Source of the DNA: Bacillota bacterium
GTDB lineage: Bacteria > Bacillota > Clostridia > Acetivibrionales > DSM-1351
Assembly (NCBI GenBank): GCA_023393115.1
Contig: JAEWMS010000082.1
Coordinates: 1-55,250, forward strand
Reading direction: 5' to 3'
Length of the DNA: 55,250 nt
Shown: in pieces, positions 42,286 through 50,980 of the stretch
Position numbering within the stretch: the first letter of the stretch is position 1
How the letters are laid out: each line of letters begins with the position of its first letter
The notes under the pieces: generated by a model
What the model saw: the letters and a program-made list of their open reading frames with translations, nothing else
Told to the model about the DNA's origin: nothing
Database searches by the model: none
Made by a program: the position numbers and the translations under genes

Positions 42286-42450
42286 ATGAATAAAATAATG
42301 CGACTGGGAAGCATTTTATTTACATTTATTCTCCTGGCATTTGCGGCGTTGAAGTATTCTGCGGGAAGCAGTAGGGTTGCTTTATATTATGCTATTGCCG
42401 GTATAGGCTTCCTTTTAGTATACATATCATATGTGAAAAAAGACAAATAA
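42286..42450 (+). CDS. Small two-helix membrane protein
   Basis: 54 aa. MNKIMRLGSILFTFILLAF begins the first helix; a short GSSR turn (about residues 27-30) leads to the second, AIAGIGFLLVYISYV, ending in a KKDK tail. AAAGGGAAG lies 13-20 nt upstream, a modest RBS. Hydrophobicity, a positively charged C-terminus and a clean frame between a terminator and trpS support a real gene. No family recognised. Confidence 0.6.
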   Translation: MNKIMRLGSILFTFILLAFAALKYSAGSSRVALYYAIAGIGFLLVYISYVKKDK

Positions 42451-42588
42451 TCAAAATAAATGTATAGCGAAATATAGTTAAAATACCTTGTTAATTCTGT
42501 TGCTTTAATGATAAAATCATTAATGTTATTTTTTCTATTTTTTGTTTACTAATAACACAATAATATAATTTTTAAGGATGTGTTTTCA

Positions 42589-43599
42589 ATGGAACAGACA
42601 GAACAAAAGAAGAGGATTTTCAGTGGGGTTCAGCCCTCAGGAAACCTTACTATAGGTAATTATCTTGGAGCAATTAAAAACTGGATTCCAATGCAGGATG
42701 AGTTTGAGTGTCTCTACTGCGTGGTTGATCTCCATACACTAACAGTGAGACAAAAACCGGCAGAATTGAGACAGCGAAGCTTGAACCTGTTGGCCTTATA
42801 TATGGCCTGTGGTCTTGATCCTGAAAAGTGCATACTGTATTTACAATCCCATGTAAGTGCTCACTCCGAGCTGGCATGGATACTAAACTGCTATACTTAT
42901 ATGGGCGAATTGAATAGAATGACCCAGTTTAAGGACAAATCCGCAAAGCATGCAGACAATATAAATGCCGGATTATTTGCATATCCTGTTCTTATGGCAG
43001 CCGACATTTTATTATATCAGACGGATCTTGTGCCAATTGGTCAGGATCAGAAGCAGCATCTTGAAATAACCAGGGATATAGCAGAAAGATTCAATAATGT
43101 TTATGGAGAAACCTTTAGAATTCCTGAACCATATATTCCAAAAATCGGTGCAAAAATAATGAGTCTTCAGGAACCTGATAAGAAAATGTCCAAGTCTGAT
43201 GAAAATGAAAATGCTTATGTATTTATACTTGATCCTGAAGATGCTATTATGAGAAAGTTTAAAAGAGCAGTTACTGACTCAGATCGCGAAATAAGATACG
43301 ATGAGACTAACAAGCCCGGAGTAAGTAATTTGATCAGCATATATTCCGCTGCTACCGGTAAGACCTTTTCGGAAATTGAAAAGGAATTTGACGGAAGATC
43401 TTACGGGGACCTTAAGGAAGTTGTTGGACAATCAGTGGTGGAAATGCTTAAACCCGTACAGCAGAAATATAATGAATTGATAGCAAACAAGGATTATCTC
43501 AATTCTATTTTAAAGGAAAATTCTGAAAAGGCTACTTATATGGCAAGAAAGACTCTCTCAAAGGTACAGAGAAAAATCGGACTGTTACCAAGAAGCTGA
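42589..43599 (+). CDS. trpS: Tryptophanyl-tRNA synthetase
   Basis: 336 aa from the ATG at 42589. Class I synthetase motifs: GVQPSGNLTIGNYLGAIKNW (about 11-30; the TIGN version of HIGH) and KKMSKSDENENAY (about 202-214; KMSKS). LVPIGQDQKQHLEITRDIAE (about 148-167) recognises the adenylate and tryptophan. Charges tRNA-Trp. No T-box leader is apparent in the 140 bp upstream. A terminator follows. Confidence 0.97.
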   Translation: MEQTEQKKRIFSGVQPSGNLTIGNYLGAIKNWIPMQDEFECLYCVVDLHTLTVRQKPAELRQRSLNLLALYMACGLDPEKCILYLQSHVSAHSELAWILNCYTYMGELNRMTQFKDKSAKHADNINAGLFAYPVLMAADILLYQTDLVPIGQDQKQHLEITRDIAERFNNVYGETFRIPEPYIPKIGAKIMSLQEPDKKMSKSDENENAYVFILDPEDAIMRKFKRAVTDSDREIRYDETNKPGVSNLISIYSAATGKTFSEIEKEFDGRSYGDLKEVVGQSVVEMLKPVQQKYNELIANKDYLNSILKENSEKATYMARKTLSKVQRKIGLLPRS

Positions 43600-43609
43600 G
43601 AAACGGACC

Positions 43610-43660
43610 GGAATCATTTCGTAAGTCAGTTTGACTGCAGAGGAATGGTTCCTGTTTTTT
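43610..43660 (+). terminator. Terminator after trpS
   Basis: GGAATCATTTC (43610-43620) pairs with GAGGAATGGTTCC (43640-43652) over 11 bp with two G-U pairs, then TGTTTTTT. Confidence 0.82.
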
Positions 43661-43691
43661 GTAATATACTGATATTATTAGGAGATAGTGT

Positions 43692-44255
43692 ATGGCAATA
43701 ACTGAAATAATACTATTAGCGTTGGGATTATCGATGGATGCAGCAGCAGTATCTATTTCCAATTCTTTATGTATAAATAAGATTAAGCTGAAACACATAT
43801 TACAGATGTCATTAATGTTTGCGGTTTTTCAAGGTATTATGCCGCTTATAGGTTTCTTTGCCGCAAATAAATTTGAAGCTGTTATCAGTCGCTTTGACCA
43901 CTGGATAGCATTTATTCTGTTGGCTATCATCGGAGGCAAAATGCTCCATGAAGCGATCACTGCAGGTGTAGAACAGGAATGTTCCCTGTTTAAACTTACA
44001 TATAAGCTGCTGCTTGTTCAGGCTATAGCGACAAGTATTGATGCTCTTGCTGTTGGAATAAGTCTGTCGGCACTTAGTGTTAATATATTCAATTCAATAA
44101 CCATCATCAGTATCGTAACCTTTATTTGCTGCACAATTGCAATACTTGTTGCTAAACGATTTGGAAATATGCTTGGAAAAAGAGCTGGTATTGCCGGAGG
44201 AATAATACTAATTGCAATTGGTGTAAAAATATTTATTGAACATATGTTTTTCTAG
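43692..44255 (+). CDS. mntP: Manganese efflux pump MntP family
   Basis: 187 aa with six helices. The family repeat is LALGLSMDAAAVSISNSLCI (about 10-29) and IATSIDALAVGISLSAL (about 115-131), each with the conserved Asp that carries the metal path (SMDA, SIDA). Exports Mn2+ and protects from its excess. A GGAGA site lies 5' of the ATG. The yybP-ykoY Mn riboswitch often seen before mntP is not present here. Confidence 0.92.
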   Translation: MAITEIILLALGLSMDAAAVSISNSLCINKIKLKHILQMSLMFAVFQGIMPLIGFFAANKFEAVISRFDHWIAFILLAIIGGKMLHEAITAGVEQECSLFKLTYKLLLVQAIATSIDALAVGISLSALSVNIFNSITIISIVTFICCTIAILVAKRFGNMLGKRAGIAGGIILIAIGVKIFIEHMFF

Positions 44256-44342
44256 TGTTTTTAATGTTTAAGTGTAATTATCCTATAATAAATAACTAGA
44301 AATATATTAGTATATTTTGATGAATAGCTGAATTTTTTCTGT

Positions 44343-44386
44343 AAAACGCAGTCAAAACAAACGTATGTTTGCTTTGACTGCGTTTT
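44343..44386. terminator. Terminator after mntP
   Basis: AAAACGCAGTCAAA pairs with TTTGACTGCGTTTTA; A/T tracts both sides. Confidence 0.92.
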
Positions 44387-44479
44387 ATGTTATAATTTAA
44401 TTTGATTGTTTTAATGTTTGTTAATTAATGCTGTGTCATGTAAATAATATTAAATCCTGTATTGAATAATGGAGGGTAT

Positions 44480-46459
44480 ATGAATAGATTTGAAGTTGTA
44501 TCAGAATATAAACCGAAGGGCGATCAGCCTGTTGCCATTGAGAAGTTGAGCAGAGGGATTACCGAAGGTCAAAAGCATCAGACCCTTTTAGGTGTCACAG
44601 GTTCGGGAAAGACCTATACAATTGCCAAGGTTATAGAGCAGGTTCAAAAACCTACACTGGTAATTGCTCATAATAAGACCCTTGCTGCACAGCTATGTAG
44701 TGAGTTCAAAGAATTTTTCCCGAACAATGTTGTAGAGTATTTTGTAAGTTATTACGATTACTATCAACCTGAAGCCTATATTCCTTCTACCGATACCTAT
44801 ATTGAAAAAGATTCCTCCATAAACGAGGAAATAGATAAGCTCCGTCACTCTGCGACTGCTGCCCTATTTGAAAGACAAGATGTGATTATCGTTGCAAGTG
44901 TTTCCTGTATCTATGGTTTGGGTGACCCCGAGGACTATACAGACCTTATGCTTTCTCTTAGAGTAGGGATGCAGAAGGATAGAGATGAAATAATACGTAA
45001 GCTGGTTGATATTCAGTACGAGAGAAATGAAATAGATTTCAGAAGAGGTAGATTCAGGGCAAGGGGTGACGTACTTGAAATCTTTCCGGCTAACAGTTCT
45101 GAAATGGTTTTAAGAGTTGAATTTTTTGGAGATGAGATAGAGAGAATAACAGAAGTAGATTACCTAACGGGAGAGGTAATCGGAACCAGAACTCATATAG
45201 CTGTTTTTCCTGCTTCTCACTATGCCACTACCAGACCTAAAATGGAAAAAGCTATGGTTACAATTGAAAAGGAGCTGGAGGAACGCCTTGAACAGTTAAA
45301 AATGGAGGGTAAGCTCCTGGAAGCCCAAAGGCTTGAGCAAAGAACCAGATACGATTTGGAAATGATGTCTGAAATCGGCTTTTGTCAGGGAATAGAAAAC
45401 TATTCAAGGCACATCAGTGGCAGAGAGTCAGGAAGTGCCCCCTATACACTGATGGATTATTTCCCCGATGATTATTTACTTGTAATAGACGAGTCCCATG
45501 TAACAGTGTCGCAGGTTGGAGCTATGTACAATGGTGACAGGTCAAGAAAAGAGTCTTTGGTAGAATTCGGTTTCAGATTACCTTCAGCTTTTGATAACAG
45601 ACCCCTTAAATTTAACGAGTTCGAAGAGCGTGTAAATCAGGTGGTTTATGTCAGTGCTACACCGGCAGCATATGAAAAGGAGCATTCTACCCAGATAGTG
45701 GAACAGATAATCAGACCAACGGGACTCATCGATCCGGAAATAATTATTAGACCGGTGAAGGGACAGATTGACGATCTTATAGGCGAGATTAATTTAAGAG
45801 CAGAAAAGGGGCAGAGGGTACTTGTTACTACCCTTACCAAGAAAATGGCTGAAGATCTTACCGATTACATGAAGGAGCTGGATATAAAAGTTAAGTATCT
45901 TCATTCAGATGTTGAAACCTTCGAAAGAATGGAAATAATCAGGGATTTGCGTCTTGGAGTGTTTGATGTGCTTATTGGCATAAACTTGCTCAGAGAAGGT
46001 TTGGATTTACCTGAGGTTTCGCTTGTTGCAATACTTGATGCCGATAAGGAAGGCTTCCTGAGATCCGAAACTTCCCTTATACAGACCATAGGACGTGCGG
46101 CCAGAAACTCTGAAGGTAAGGTCATTATGTATGCAGACAGCATAACAGGTTCAATGAACAGAGCTATAAGCGAAACCAACAGAAGAAGACAGCTTCAGAT
46201 GGATTATAACAAAACTCATGGTATTGTGCCTACCACAATACAAAAGTCTGTCAGAGATTTGATAGAGGCTACAAAGGTTGCAGAGGAGGATGAAACATAT
46301 TATACTGGTAAGGAAAAACCAAATCTTATGTCTCCAGAGGAACTGGAAAGCCTTATCGCAAAGCTACAGAAGGAAATGAAACAGGCTGCTTCGGAACTGC
46401 AGTTTGAACGTGCAGCAGAGCTGAGAGACAAGTTGGAAGACCTAAAAAAGAGAGCTTAG
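44480..46459 (+). CDS. uvrB: Excinuclease ABC subunit B
   Basis: 659 aa from the ATG at 44480 (GGAGGG at 44471-44476). Walker A GVTGSGKTYT (about 38-47), beta-hairpin YYDYYQPEAYIPSTDTYIEK (about 91-110), DESHVT (about 338-343), helicase motifs including INLLREGLDLPEVSLVAILD (about 503-522), QTIGRAARN, and a C-terminal UVR motif (AASELQFERAAELRDKLEDL) that binds UvrA/UvrC. It opens damaged DNA in nucleotide excision repair. The usual neighbour uvrA is not in the window. Confidence 0.97.
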   Translation: MNRFEVVSEYKPKGDQPVAIEKLSRGITEGQKHQTLLGVTGSGKTYTIAKVIEQVQKPTLVIAHNKTLAAQLCSEFKEFFPNNVVEYFVSYYDYYQPEAYIPSTDTYIEKDSSINEEIDKLRHSATAALFERQDVIIVASVSCIYGLGDPEDYTDLMLSLRVGMQKDRDEIIRKLVDIQYERNEIDFRRGRFRARGDVLEIFPANSSEMVLRVEFFGDEIERITEVDYLTGEVIGTRTHIAVFPASHYATTRPKMEKAMVTIEKELEERLEQLKMEGKLLEAQRLEQRTRYDLEMMSEIGFCQGIENYSRHISGRESGSAPYTLMDYFPDDYLLVIDESHVTVSQVGAMYNGDRSRKESLVEFGFRLPSAFDNRPLKFNEFEERVNQVVYVSATPAAYEKEHSTQIVEQIIRPTGLIDPEIIIRPVKGQIDDLIGEINLRAEKGQRVLVTTLTKKMAEDLTDYMKELDIKVKYLHSDVETFERMEIIRDLRLGVFDVLIGINLLREGLDLPEVSLVAILDADKEGFLRSETSLIQTIGRAARNSEGKVIMYADSITGSMNRAISETNRRRQLQMDYNKTHGIVPTTIQKSVRDLIEATKVAEEDETYYTGKEKPNLMSPEELESLIAKLQKEMKQAASELQFERAAELRDKLEDLKKRA

Positions 46460-46497
46460 TGCAAGCTTTTAATATCACATGGGGTTAAGTTGATAAA

Positions 46498-46848
46498 ATG
46501 AAATTACTGAGACAGTTCCTAATTATTCTAATTATTTGCGTTATCGGAGAAGTACTGAATAAGGTTATACACATCCCGCTCCCCGGAAGTATTATAGGGA
46601 TGATACTACTTTTTGTCTGCCTGTCAACGGGTTTGATTAAAATTGAAATGATTGATGAAATAAGTAAATTTCTTTTAGACCACCTTGCTTTCTTTTTTAT
46701 TCCCTCGGGGGTAGGACTGTTGGCGTATGTCGGAATACTTAAAAAGAACCTTGTTTCCATTACAGTAATATGTGTAGTAACCACAATTCTTGTAATGATA
46801 GTTACCGGGCTGACAGTACAGTTGATAAAGAGGAGGAAGGCTAGATGA
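46498..46848 (+). CDS. CidA/LrgA-family holin-like protein
   Basis: 116 aa with four helices. GEVLNKVIHIPLPGSIIGMI (about 17-36) is the CidA/LrgA signature, followed by FFFIPSGVGLLAY (about 63-75). The gene overlaps the LrgB-like gene by 4 bp (ATGA). In Bacillus and Staphylococcus these pairs transport pyruvate or other small acids and influence lysis. Which of cidAB or lrgAB it represents cannot be decided. Confidence 0.93.
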   Translation: MKLLRQFLIILIICVIGEVLNKVIHIPLPGSIIGMILLFVCLSTGLIKIEMIDEISKFLLDHLAFFFIPSGVGLLAYVGILKKNLVSITVICVVTTILVMIVTGLTVQLIKRRKAR

Positions 46849-47540
46849 AGGAAATAATGTCGTCACCTGTTTTTGGATTATTAATATCAATTCTGGCGTT
46901 TGAAATTGGTATATTAATAAATAGAAAAACCAAACTTGCCTTTTTAAATCCTCTTATGCTTGCTATAATGATTGTAATGGGGATTCTGTTATTACTAAAA
47001 ATTCCTCTGGAGGATTATAAAAAGGGCGGAGACTTTATATCAATGTTTTTAACTCCTGCCACAGTCATATTAGCTGTTCCCTTGTATAAAAACATTAATT
47101 CTCTGAAAAAGGATTATGTTGCAATAATTGGCGGTGTTCTTGCAGGAAGTATTACTGCTATTATTAGTGTATGGCTGTTGGGAAAGGCCTTCAAACTTTC
47201 ACCTGAATTGCTTGCTTCTCTTATTCCGAAGTCAATTACGACACCTCTGGGTATCGAGCTGTCGAAGCAGCTTCAGGGCATTCCATCGGTTACTGTTGCC
47301 GCAATAATAATAACCGGTATAGTTGGTGCCGTTTCGGCTCCCGCCTTGCTGAAAGTGTTCCGGATAGGTGATAAAACCGCAAAAGGTATTGCCATAGGTA
47401 CATCAGCCCATGCTCTGGGGACAACAAAAGCAGTGGAGCTTGGAGAGACGGAAGGTGCTATGAGCGGTCTTGCTATTGGACTTGCCGGCCTGATTACAGT
47501 AATTGCAGCAACTATATTGTTTAAACTGGGGTTTTTTTAA
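46845..47540 (+). CDS. LrgB/CidB-family membrane protein
   Basis: 231 aa. SLIPKSITTPLGIELSKQL (about 125-143) and IGTSAHALGTTKAVELGE (about 184-201) are diagnostic LrgB motifs; about seven helices. Start overlaps the LrgA-like gene; the two are translationally coupled and presumably form one membrane transporter. No LytTR or LysR-type regulator sits beside them. Confidence 0.94.
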   Translation: MKEIMSSPVFGLLISILAFEIGILINRKTKLAFLNPLMLAIMIVMGILLLLKIPLEDYKKGGDFISMFLTPATVILAVPLYKNINSLKKDYVAIIGGVLAGSITAIISVWLLGKAFKLSPELLASLIPKSITTPLGIELSKQLQGIPSVTVAAIIITGIVGAVSAPALLKVFRIGDKTAKGIAIGTSAHALGTTKAVELGETEGAMSGLAIGLAGLITVIAATILFKLGFF

Positions 47541-47621
47541 CTGAACTGCCAGAGATAAATCATACATCCTAATATTATTTTTCGTAATATTTTCGTTATT
47601 TCGTAATGTACCAACTAATAA

Positions 47622-47704
47622 TCCAAACTAACCTATGAATTTATGGCCGCTTTATAGGCTCAAAGCCACTTAAGTGCAAAGCCTAATAGGGCGCTTGGAG
47701 GTTA
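47622..47704 (+). promoter_or_regulatory. Leader sharing two blocks with the queT leader
   Basis: Bases 47622-47650 are identical to 35588-35616 (29 nt), and 47657-47671 to 35769-35783 (15 nt); the RBS block GGAGGTTAATAT is also shared. TAACCT (47629-47634) can pair with AGGTTA in the Shine-Dalgarno (47699-47704). TAGGCT (47655-47660) can pair with AGCCTA (47680-47685), competing with a local GGCT-CAA-AGCC hairpin. Confidence 0.55.
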
Positions 47705-47706
47705 AT

Positions 47707-48354
47707 ATGAAAAATATATATGTTATTTTATCTGCGACTCCTACAATGATGGGGAAGTTTATAAGGATTTTTACCAGGAGTTCCTTTAATCATTCCTCCA
47801 TAAGCTTGAGCGAAGGTTTGGATGAAATGTACTCTTTTGCTCGTTATCGAGCATCAAATCCATTAGTCGGAGGCTTTGTAAAAGAGTTTCCACAAAGACT
47901 CTCCCATGGCAAGGAATTTGATGATGTCTATATAAAAGTATATAAAATCCCAGTAACAGAAAATCAATTTGAAGAAATAAAAAGATTTATATACAGTATC
48001 AGAGATGATCAGGAGGAAAACATTTATAACTCTCTCGCAGCATTAGGTGTAGTCATTGGGTACAGATTCAATACCTATAAGGCGTATACCTGCTCTGACT
48101 TTGTTACCCAATCCCTTTTAAAAGGACAAATTATCCCGGACAGCCATATAACTAAAAACATTGTACCCGATGAAATGCAGAAGTATTTGGACAAGTATAC
48201 TGTTTTCTGTGGTTGTTTGAAGAACTATAAACCTATGAGTTATGCAGATATTGAGTCTGGAAGCTTTTATATTAAACTGGGTTTTATTAAGGAACTGGCT
48301 AATACCTTCAACCACTTCTACAACTTGTTAAAGAGAAATAATATGGCCAGCTAA
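47707..48354 (+). CDS. Permuted papain-like (NlpC/P60-superfamily) protein
   Basis: 215 aa from the ATG at 47707 (GGAGG 5-9 nt upstream). FNHSSISLSEGLDEMYSFAR (about 25-44) supplies a candidate catalytic His; KAYTCSDFVTQSLL (about 121-134) a candidate Cys, in the His-first, Cys-later order of YiiX/LRAT-type permuted papain folds. No signal peptide. Related proteins hydrolyse amide or ester bonds, but the substrate is unknown. Its leader is shared with queT although the products are unrelated. Confidence 0.75.
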   Translation: MKNIYVILSATPTMMGKFIRIFTRSSFNHSSISLSEGLDEMYSFARYRASNPLVGGFVKEFPQRLSHGKEFDDVYIKVYKIPVTENQFEEIKRFIYSIRDDQEENIYNSLAALGVVIGYRFNTYKAYTCSDFVTQSLLKGQIIPDSHITKNIVPDEMQKYLDKYTVFCGCLKNYKPMSYADIESGSFYIKLGFIKELANTFNHFYNLLKRNNMAS

Positions 48355-48397
48355 TTATATGCAATGTCCAAAAATAAAACATTTTTAAATATGTGAG

Positions 48398-48429
48398 CCG
48401 TAACTGTTACATAATTGGTTACGGTTTTT
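48398..48429 (+). terminator. Terminator after the papain-like gene
   Basis: CCGTAAC (48398-48404) pairs with GTTACGG (48418-48424), followed by TTTTT. Confidence 0.85.
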
Positions 48430-48504
48430 ATATTATGCTCACTGATTTACATGAGAATTAATATAATAAATTGTATTAATTATTCAAACCGGAGGTTGAA
48501 ACAA

Positions 48505-48684
48505 ATGGAATTAATGAAATTAATGCTAAGCTTAGGCAAGGCAGTTCAAAAAAACGATGTTGCAAAAGGTTGTCTACTGGGTAGCGCAACTGCGATTGGA
48601 ACCGGAGGAGCAGTATATATTGTAAAAAAACTACTTGAAAAAAAGAAGGAGGAAGGCTTGAACATCAATATCGATAAGGTCTAG
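48505..48684 (+). CDS. Small membrane-associated protein
   Basis: 59 aa from the ATG at 48505, set by GGAGG at 48491-48495. An amphipathic start (MELMKLMLSLGKAVQKNDVA) is followed by one glycine/alanine-rich hydrophobic segment (about 23-40, LLGSATAIGTGGAVYIV) and a Lys/Glu tail. No family recognised. Good RBS and isolated position support translation. Confidence 0.6.
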   Translation: MELMKLMLSLGKAVQKNDVAKGCLLGSATAIGTGGAVYIVKKLLEKKKEEGLNINIDKV

Positions 48685-48741
48685 TATACATTAAGAAACA
48701 GACAAATTAAATCAATATTAAATTAAAAGCATCCAGACTGT

Positions 48742-48792
48742 GAACCGACCTCCAATTGTTAGATTTTTAGGTATAACAATTGGAGGTCGGTT
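48742..48792. repeat. Perfect 20-bp inverted repeat
   Basis: GAACCGACCTCCAATTGTTA (48742-48761) and its exact complement at 48773-48792 enclose 11 nt. No T-run follows on either strand, so a standard terminator is doubtful. The AGGTCGG/CCGACCT arms include an anti-Shine-Dalgarno-like CCTCC. Confidence 0.7.
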
Positions 48793-48894
48793 CAGGTTAT
48801 AACTATACTGGATACTATAGTTTATTCATATATTATGTTAATGTAAAATCATATCTAAAAACAAATAAAATTCTCTGATTAAATTCGATAGGCC

Positions 48895-49308
48895 TTAAAA
48901 CAACTTGTATTTAGGTTTTTCTTCATCAAAGAGCCAATATCTGAGCCAATCATCAAATATAATAGCTCCGAGGCTTATAAAAATCCAAAGAACCCCATAA
49001 TAAAGACATATCTGCCCTTGAAGATTGAAGGGTAAATTGCTGTAATCCCATATATTCAGCTTCAGCCATACGTTTAGAATCAGCCCGGATACGTATTCCA
49101 CGATGGTAACCAAAACAGCTGATAAGATACCTTGGAGCCACAAGGGTATTACCCAGGTGAATAATTCATTTATTAACCCTATAAGTACGAAACAGGTTCC
49201 ACCCACAATAATCATTGGCCATGCAGAATATCCATTATACATACGTTCAAGAAAATAGTAAAAGAAACCTCCGACTGCAAATAAAATAAGCAGTTTTAAA
49301 TATTTCAT
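48895..49308 (-). CDS. CmpB-type putative ABC transporter membrane protein (COG4905-like)
   Basis: 137 aa, four helices. VEYVSGLILNVWLKLNIWDY (about 90-109) and LPFNLQGQICLYYGVLWIF (about 112-130) match the small PF06541/COG4905 membrane family often labelled putative ABC-transporter type IV. Its real function is unknown. GGGGG precedes the ATG at 49308. Stands alone on the minus strand. Confidence 0.82.
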   Translation of the reverse strand: MKYLKLLILFAVGGFFYYFLERMYNGYSAWPMIIVGGTCFVLIGLINELFTWVIPLWLQGILSAVLVTIVEYVSGLILNVWLKLNIWDYSNLPFNLQGQICLYYGVLWIFISLGAIIFDDWLRYWLFDEEKPKYKLF

Positions 49309-49501
49309 ATTATCGAAACCCCCACATAATACTCCATTTTAACCTATAATATACTATGCTTTTATTTATAACTGGGTGCTATAATATTGCGTTATGTAAA
49401 CCTAAAATTCAAAATTGACTGTAAGATGTTTTTTGTCAGTAGTGGCTCATTGTACCTTCAGTGCATATGATATTGATATATGCCTATGGAGGTATAAATT
49501 T

Positions 49502-50833
49502 ATGTTTGAAAAAATCAAAAACTTAATAAAAATTATCTTTGTAAGAAGGGTTCTTCGATATATGGAACGAGATCCCGACCAAAGCATACCTGCAATTTTA
49601 AAGTGGATAGAGAAATTTGACAAGACTGAAAGTGTCAAGCGACAAGTAAGAACTTTCAGAACTGCTATTGAGGATAAAGAGGGTAATTGGTACAAATTTG
49701 TGAAAAGTTTGTGGACTGATATAGATAAAGGAGTACGTAAAAAGGTTTTTGAAAATCTCGTCATCAACTCCACTATAATAGGTAGTCCAAAACAAGACAG
49801 AATAAAGGAAGCTAACAATTGTAATATCCCATGGACTATATTAATGGACCCTACAACCGCATGCAATTTGAATTGTACTGGTTGCTGGGCAGCTGAGTAC
49901 AAAAGTGGGCTACAAATGAGTAATGATTTATTGGATAGCATCATAACGCAGGCGAGAGAAATGGGTATTTATACCTTTATATTTTCAGGTGGAGAGCCTC
50001 TGGTAAGGAAAAAGGATATAATCCGTTTGTGTGAGGAAAATAAGAACTGTATTTTTTTAGCATTTACAAATGGCACACAAATAGATGAAGAATTTGCTGA
50101 AGAGATGCTTCGTGTGAAAAATTTCATTCCTGCCATCAGTATCGAAGGCTTTGAAAAAGAGACTGATGCGAGGAGAGGTACAGGTGTATATAATCGCATC
50201 ACAGAAGCAATGAAAATACTAAAAAGCAAGAAGCTCCTGTTCGGAATATCTTGCTGCTATACCCGTGAGAATACTGAAACTATAGGAAGCGAAGAGTATT
50301 TTGACAAAATGATTTCACTTGGAGCAAAATTTGCCTGGTTTTTTACCTATATGCCTATAGGAACTGCTCCAACTGAACTGATGGCTACTGCTGAACAGCG
50401 GAAATTTATGTATAGGCAGATACGCAGCTTTAGAACCACTAAACCAATTTTTACGCTGGATTTCTGGAATGACGGAGAATATATTGGAGGGTGTGTGGCT
50501 GGAGGAAGGTACTATGTCCATATCAATGCAAATGGAGACATAGAGCCCTGCGCATTCATACACTATTCTGATTCAAATATCCGGGAAAAAACCTTGTTGG
50601 AGGCATTGAAATCACCTCTTTTTATGCAATATTACAAGAATCAGCCCTTTAATGAAAATCATCTGAGGCCCTGTCCTTTACTGGATAATCCCGACAGACT
50701 GGTAGATATGGTTAAACTCTCCGGAGCAGCCTCAACAGATATGAAAAATCAGGAGAATGTAGAAGAACTGGCGGAGAAATGCAGAGAGGCGGCTGATAAC
50801 TGGGCACCTGTTGCTGAAAAATTATGGGACTGA
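49502..50833 (+). CDS. Radical SAM protein with N-terminal helical extension
   Basis: 443 aa from the ATG at 49502 (GGAGGT at 49489-49494). Residues 1-110 are a helical region with no recognised domain. The cluster motif CNLNCTGCW (about 121-129) binds the SAM-cleaving [4Fe-4S]; FSGGEPLVRK (about 161-170) is the SAM-binding GGEP. A C-terminal Cys set (GGCVAGGRYYVHINANGDIE, then PCAF, later RPCPLL) resembles a SPASM or twitch auxiliary-cluster region. It could modify a peptide, lipid or cofactor; no precursor peptide is evident nearby. Confidence 0.9.
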   Translation: MFEKIKNLIKIIFVRRVLRYMERDPDQSIPAILKWIEKFDKTESVKRQVRTFRTAIEDKEGNWYKFVKSLWTDIDKGVRKKVFENLVINSTIIGSPKQDRIKEANNCNIPWTILMDPTTACNLNCTGCWAAEYKSGLQMSNDLLDSIITQAREMGIYTFIFSGGEPLVRKKDIIRLCEENKNCIFLAFTNGTQIDEEFAEEMLRVKNFIPAISIEGFEKETDARRGTGVYNRITEAMKILKSKKLLFGISCCYTRENTETIGSEEYFDKMISLGAKFAWFFTYMPIGTAPTELMATAEQRKFMYRQIRSFRTTKPIFTLDFWNDGEYIGGCVAGGRYYVHINANGDIEPCAFIHYSDSNIREKTLLEALKSPLFMQYYKNQPFNENHLRPCPLLDNPDRLVDMVKLSGAASTDMKNQENVEELAEKCREAADNWAPVAEKLWD

Positions 50834-50980
50834 AAAGATAATTGAGCCGAACAGCGCTACCTTGCAGCTCGTACCGGACTATGCTATACTATTACCAGAC
50901 TAATCCAATACTGTCTGGAATATTTTATTTTGTAAGTATTGTTGATTTGAAGATATATTTTAGGAGGGTACACAGTTAAT

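Noticed and set aside
42451..42588. T-box leader for trpS
   Set aside because: No AGGGTGG-type T-box sequence or specifier hairpin is visible in the short gap.
43661..43691. yybP-ykoY Mn riboswitch before mntP
   Set aside because: The gap between the trpS terminator and mntP is too short and carries no such motif.
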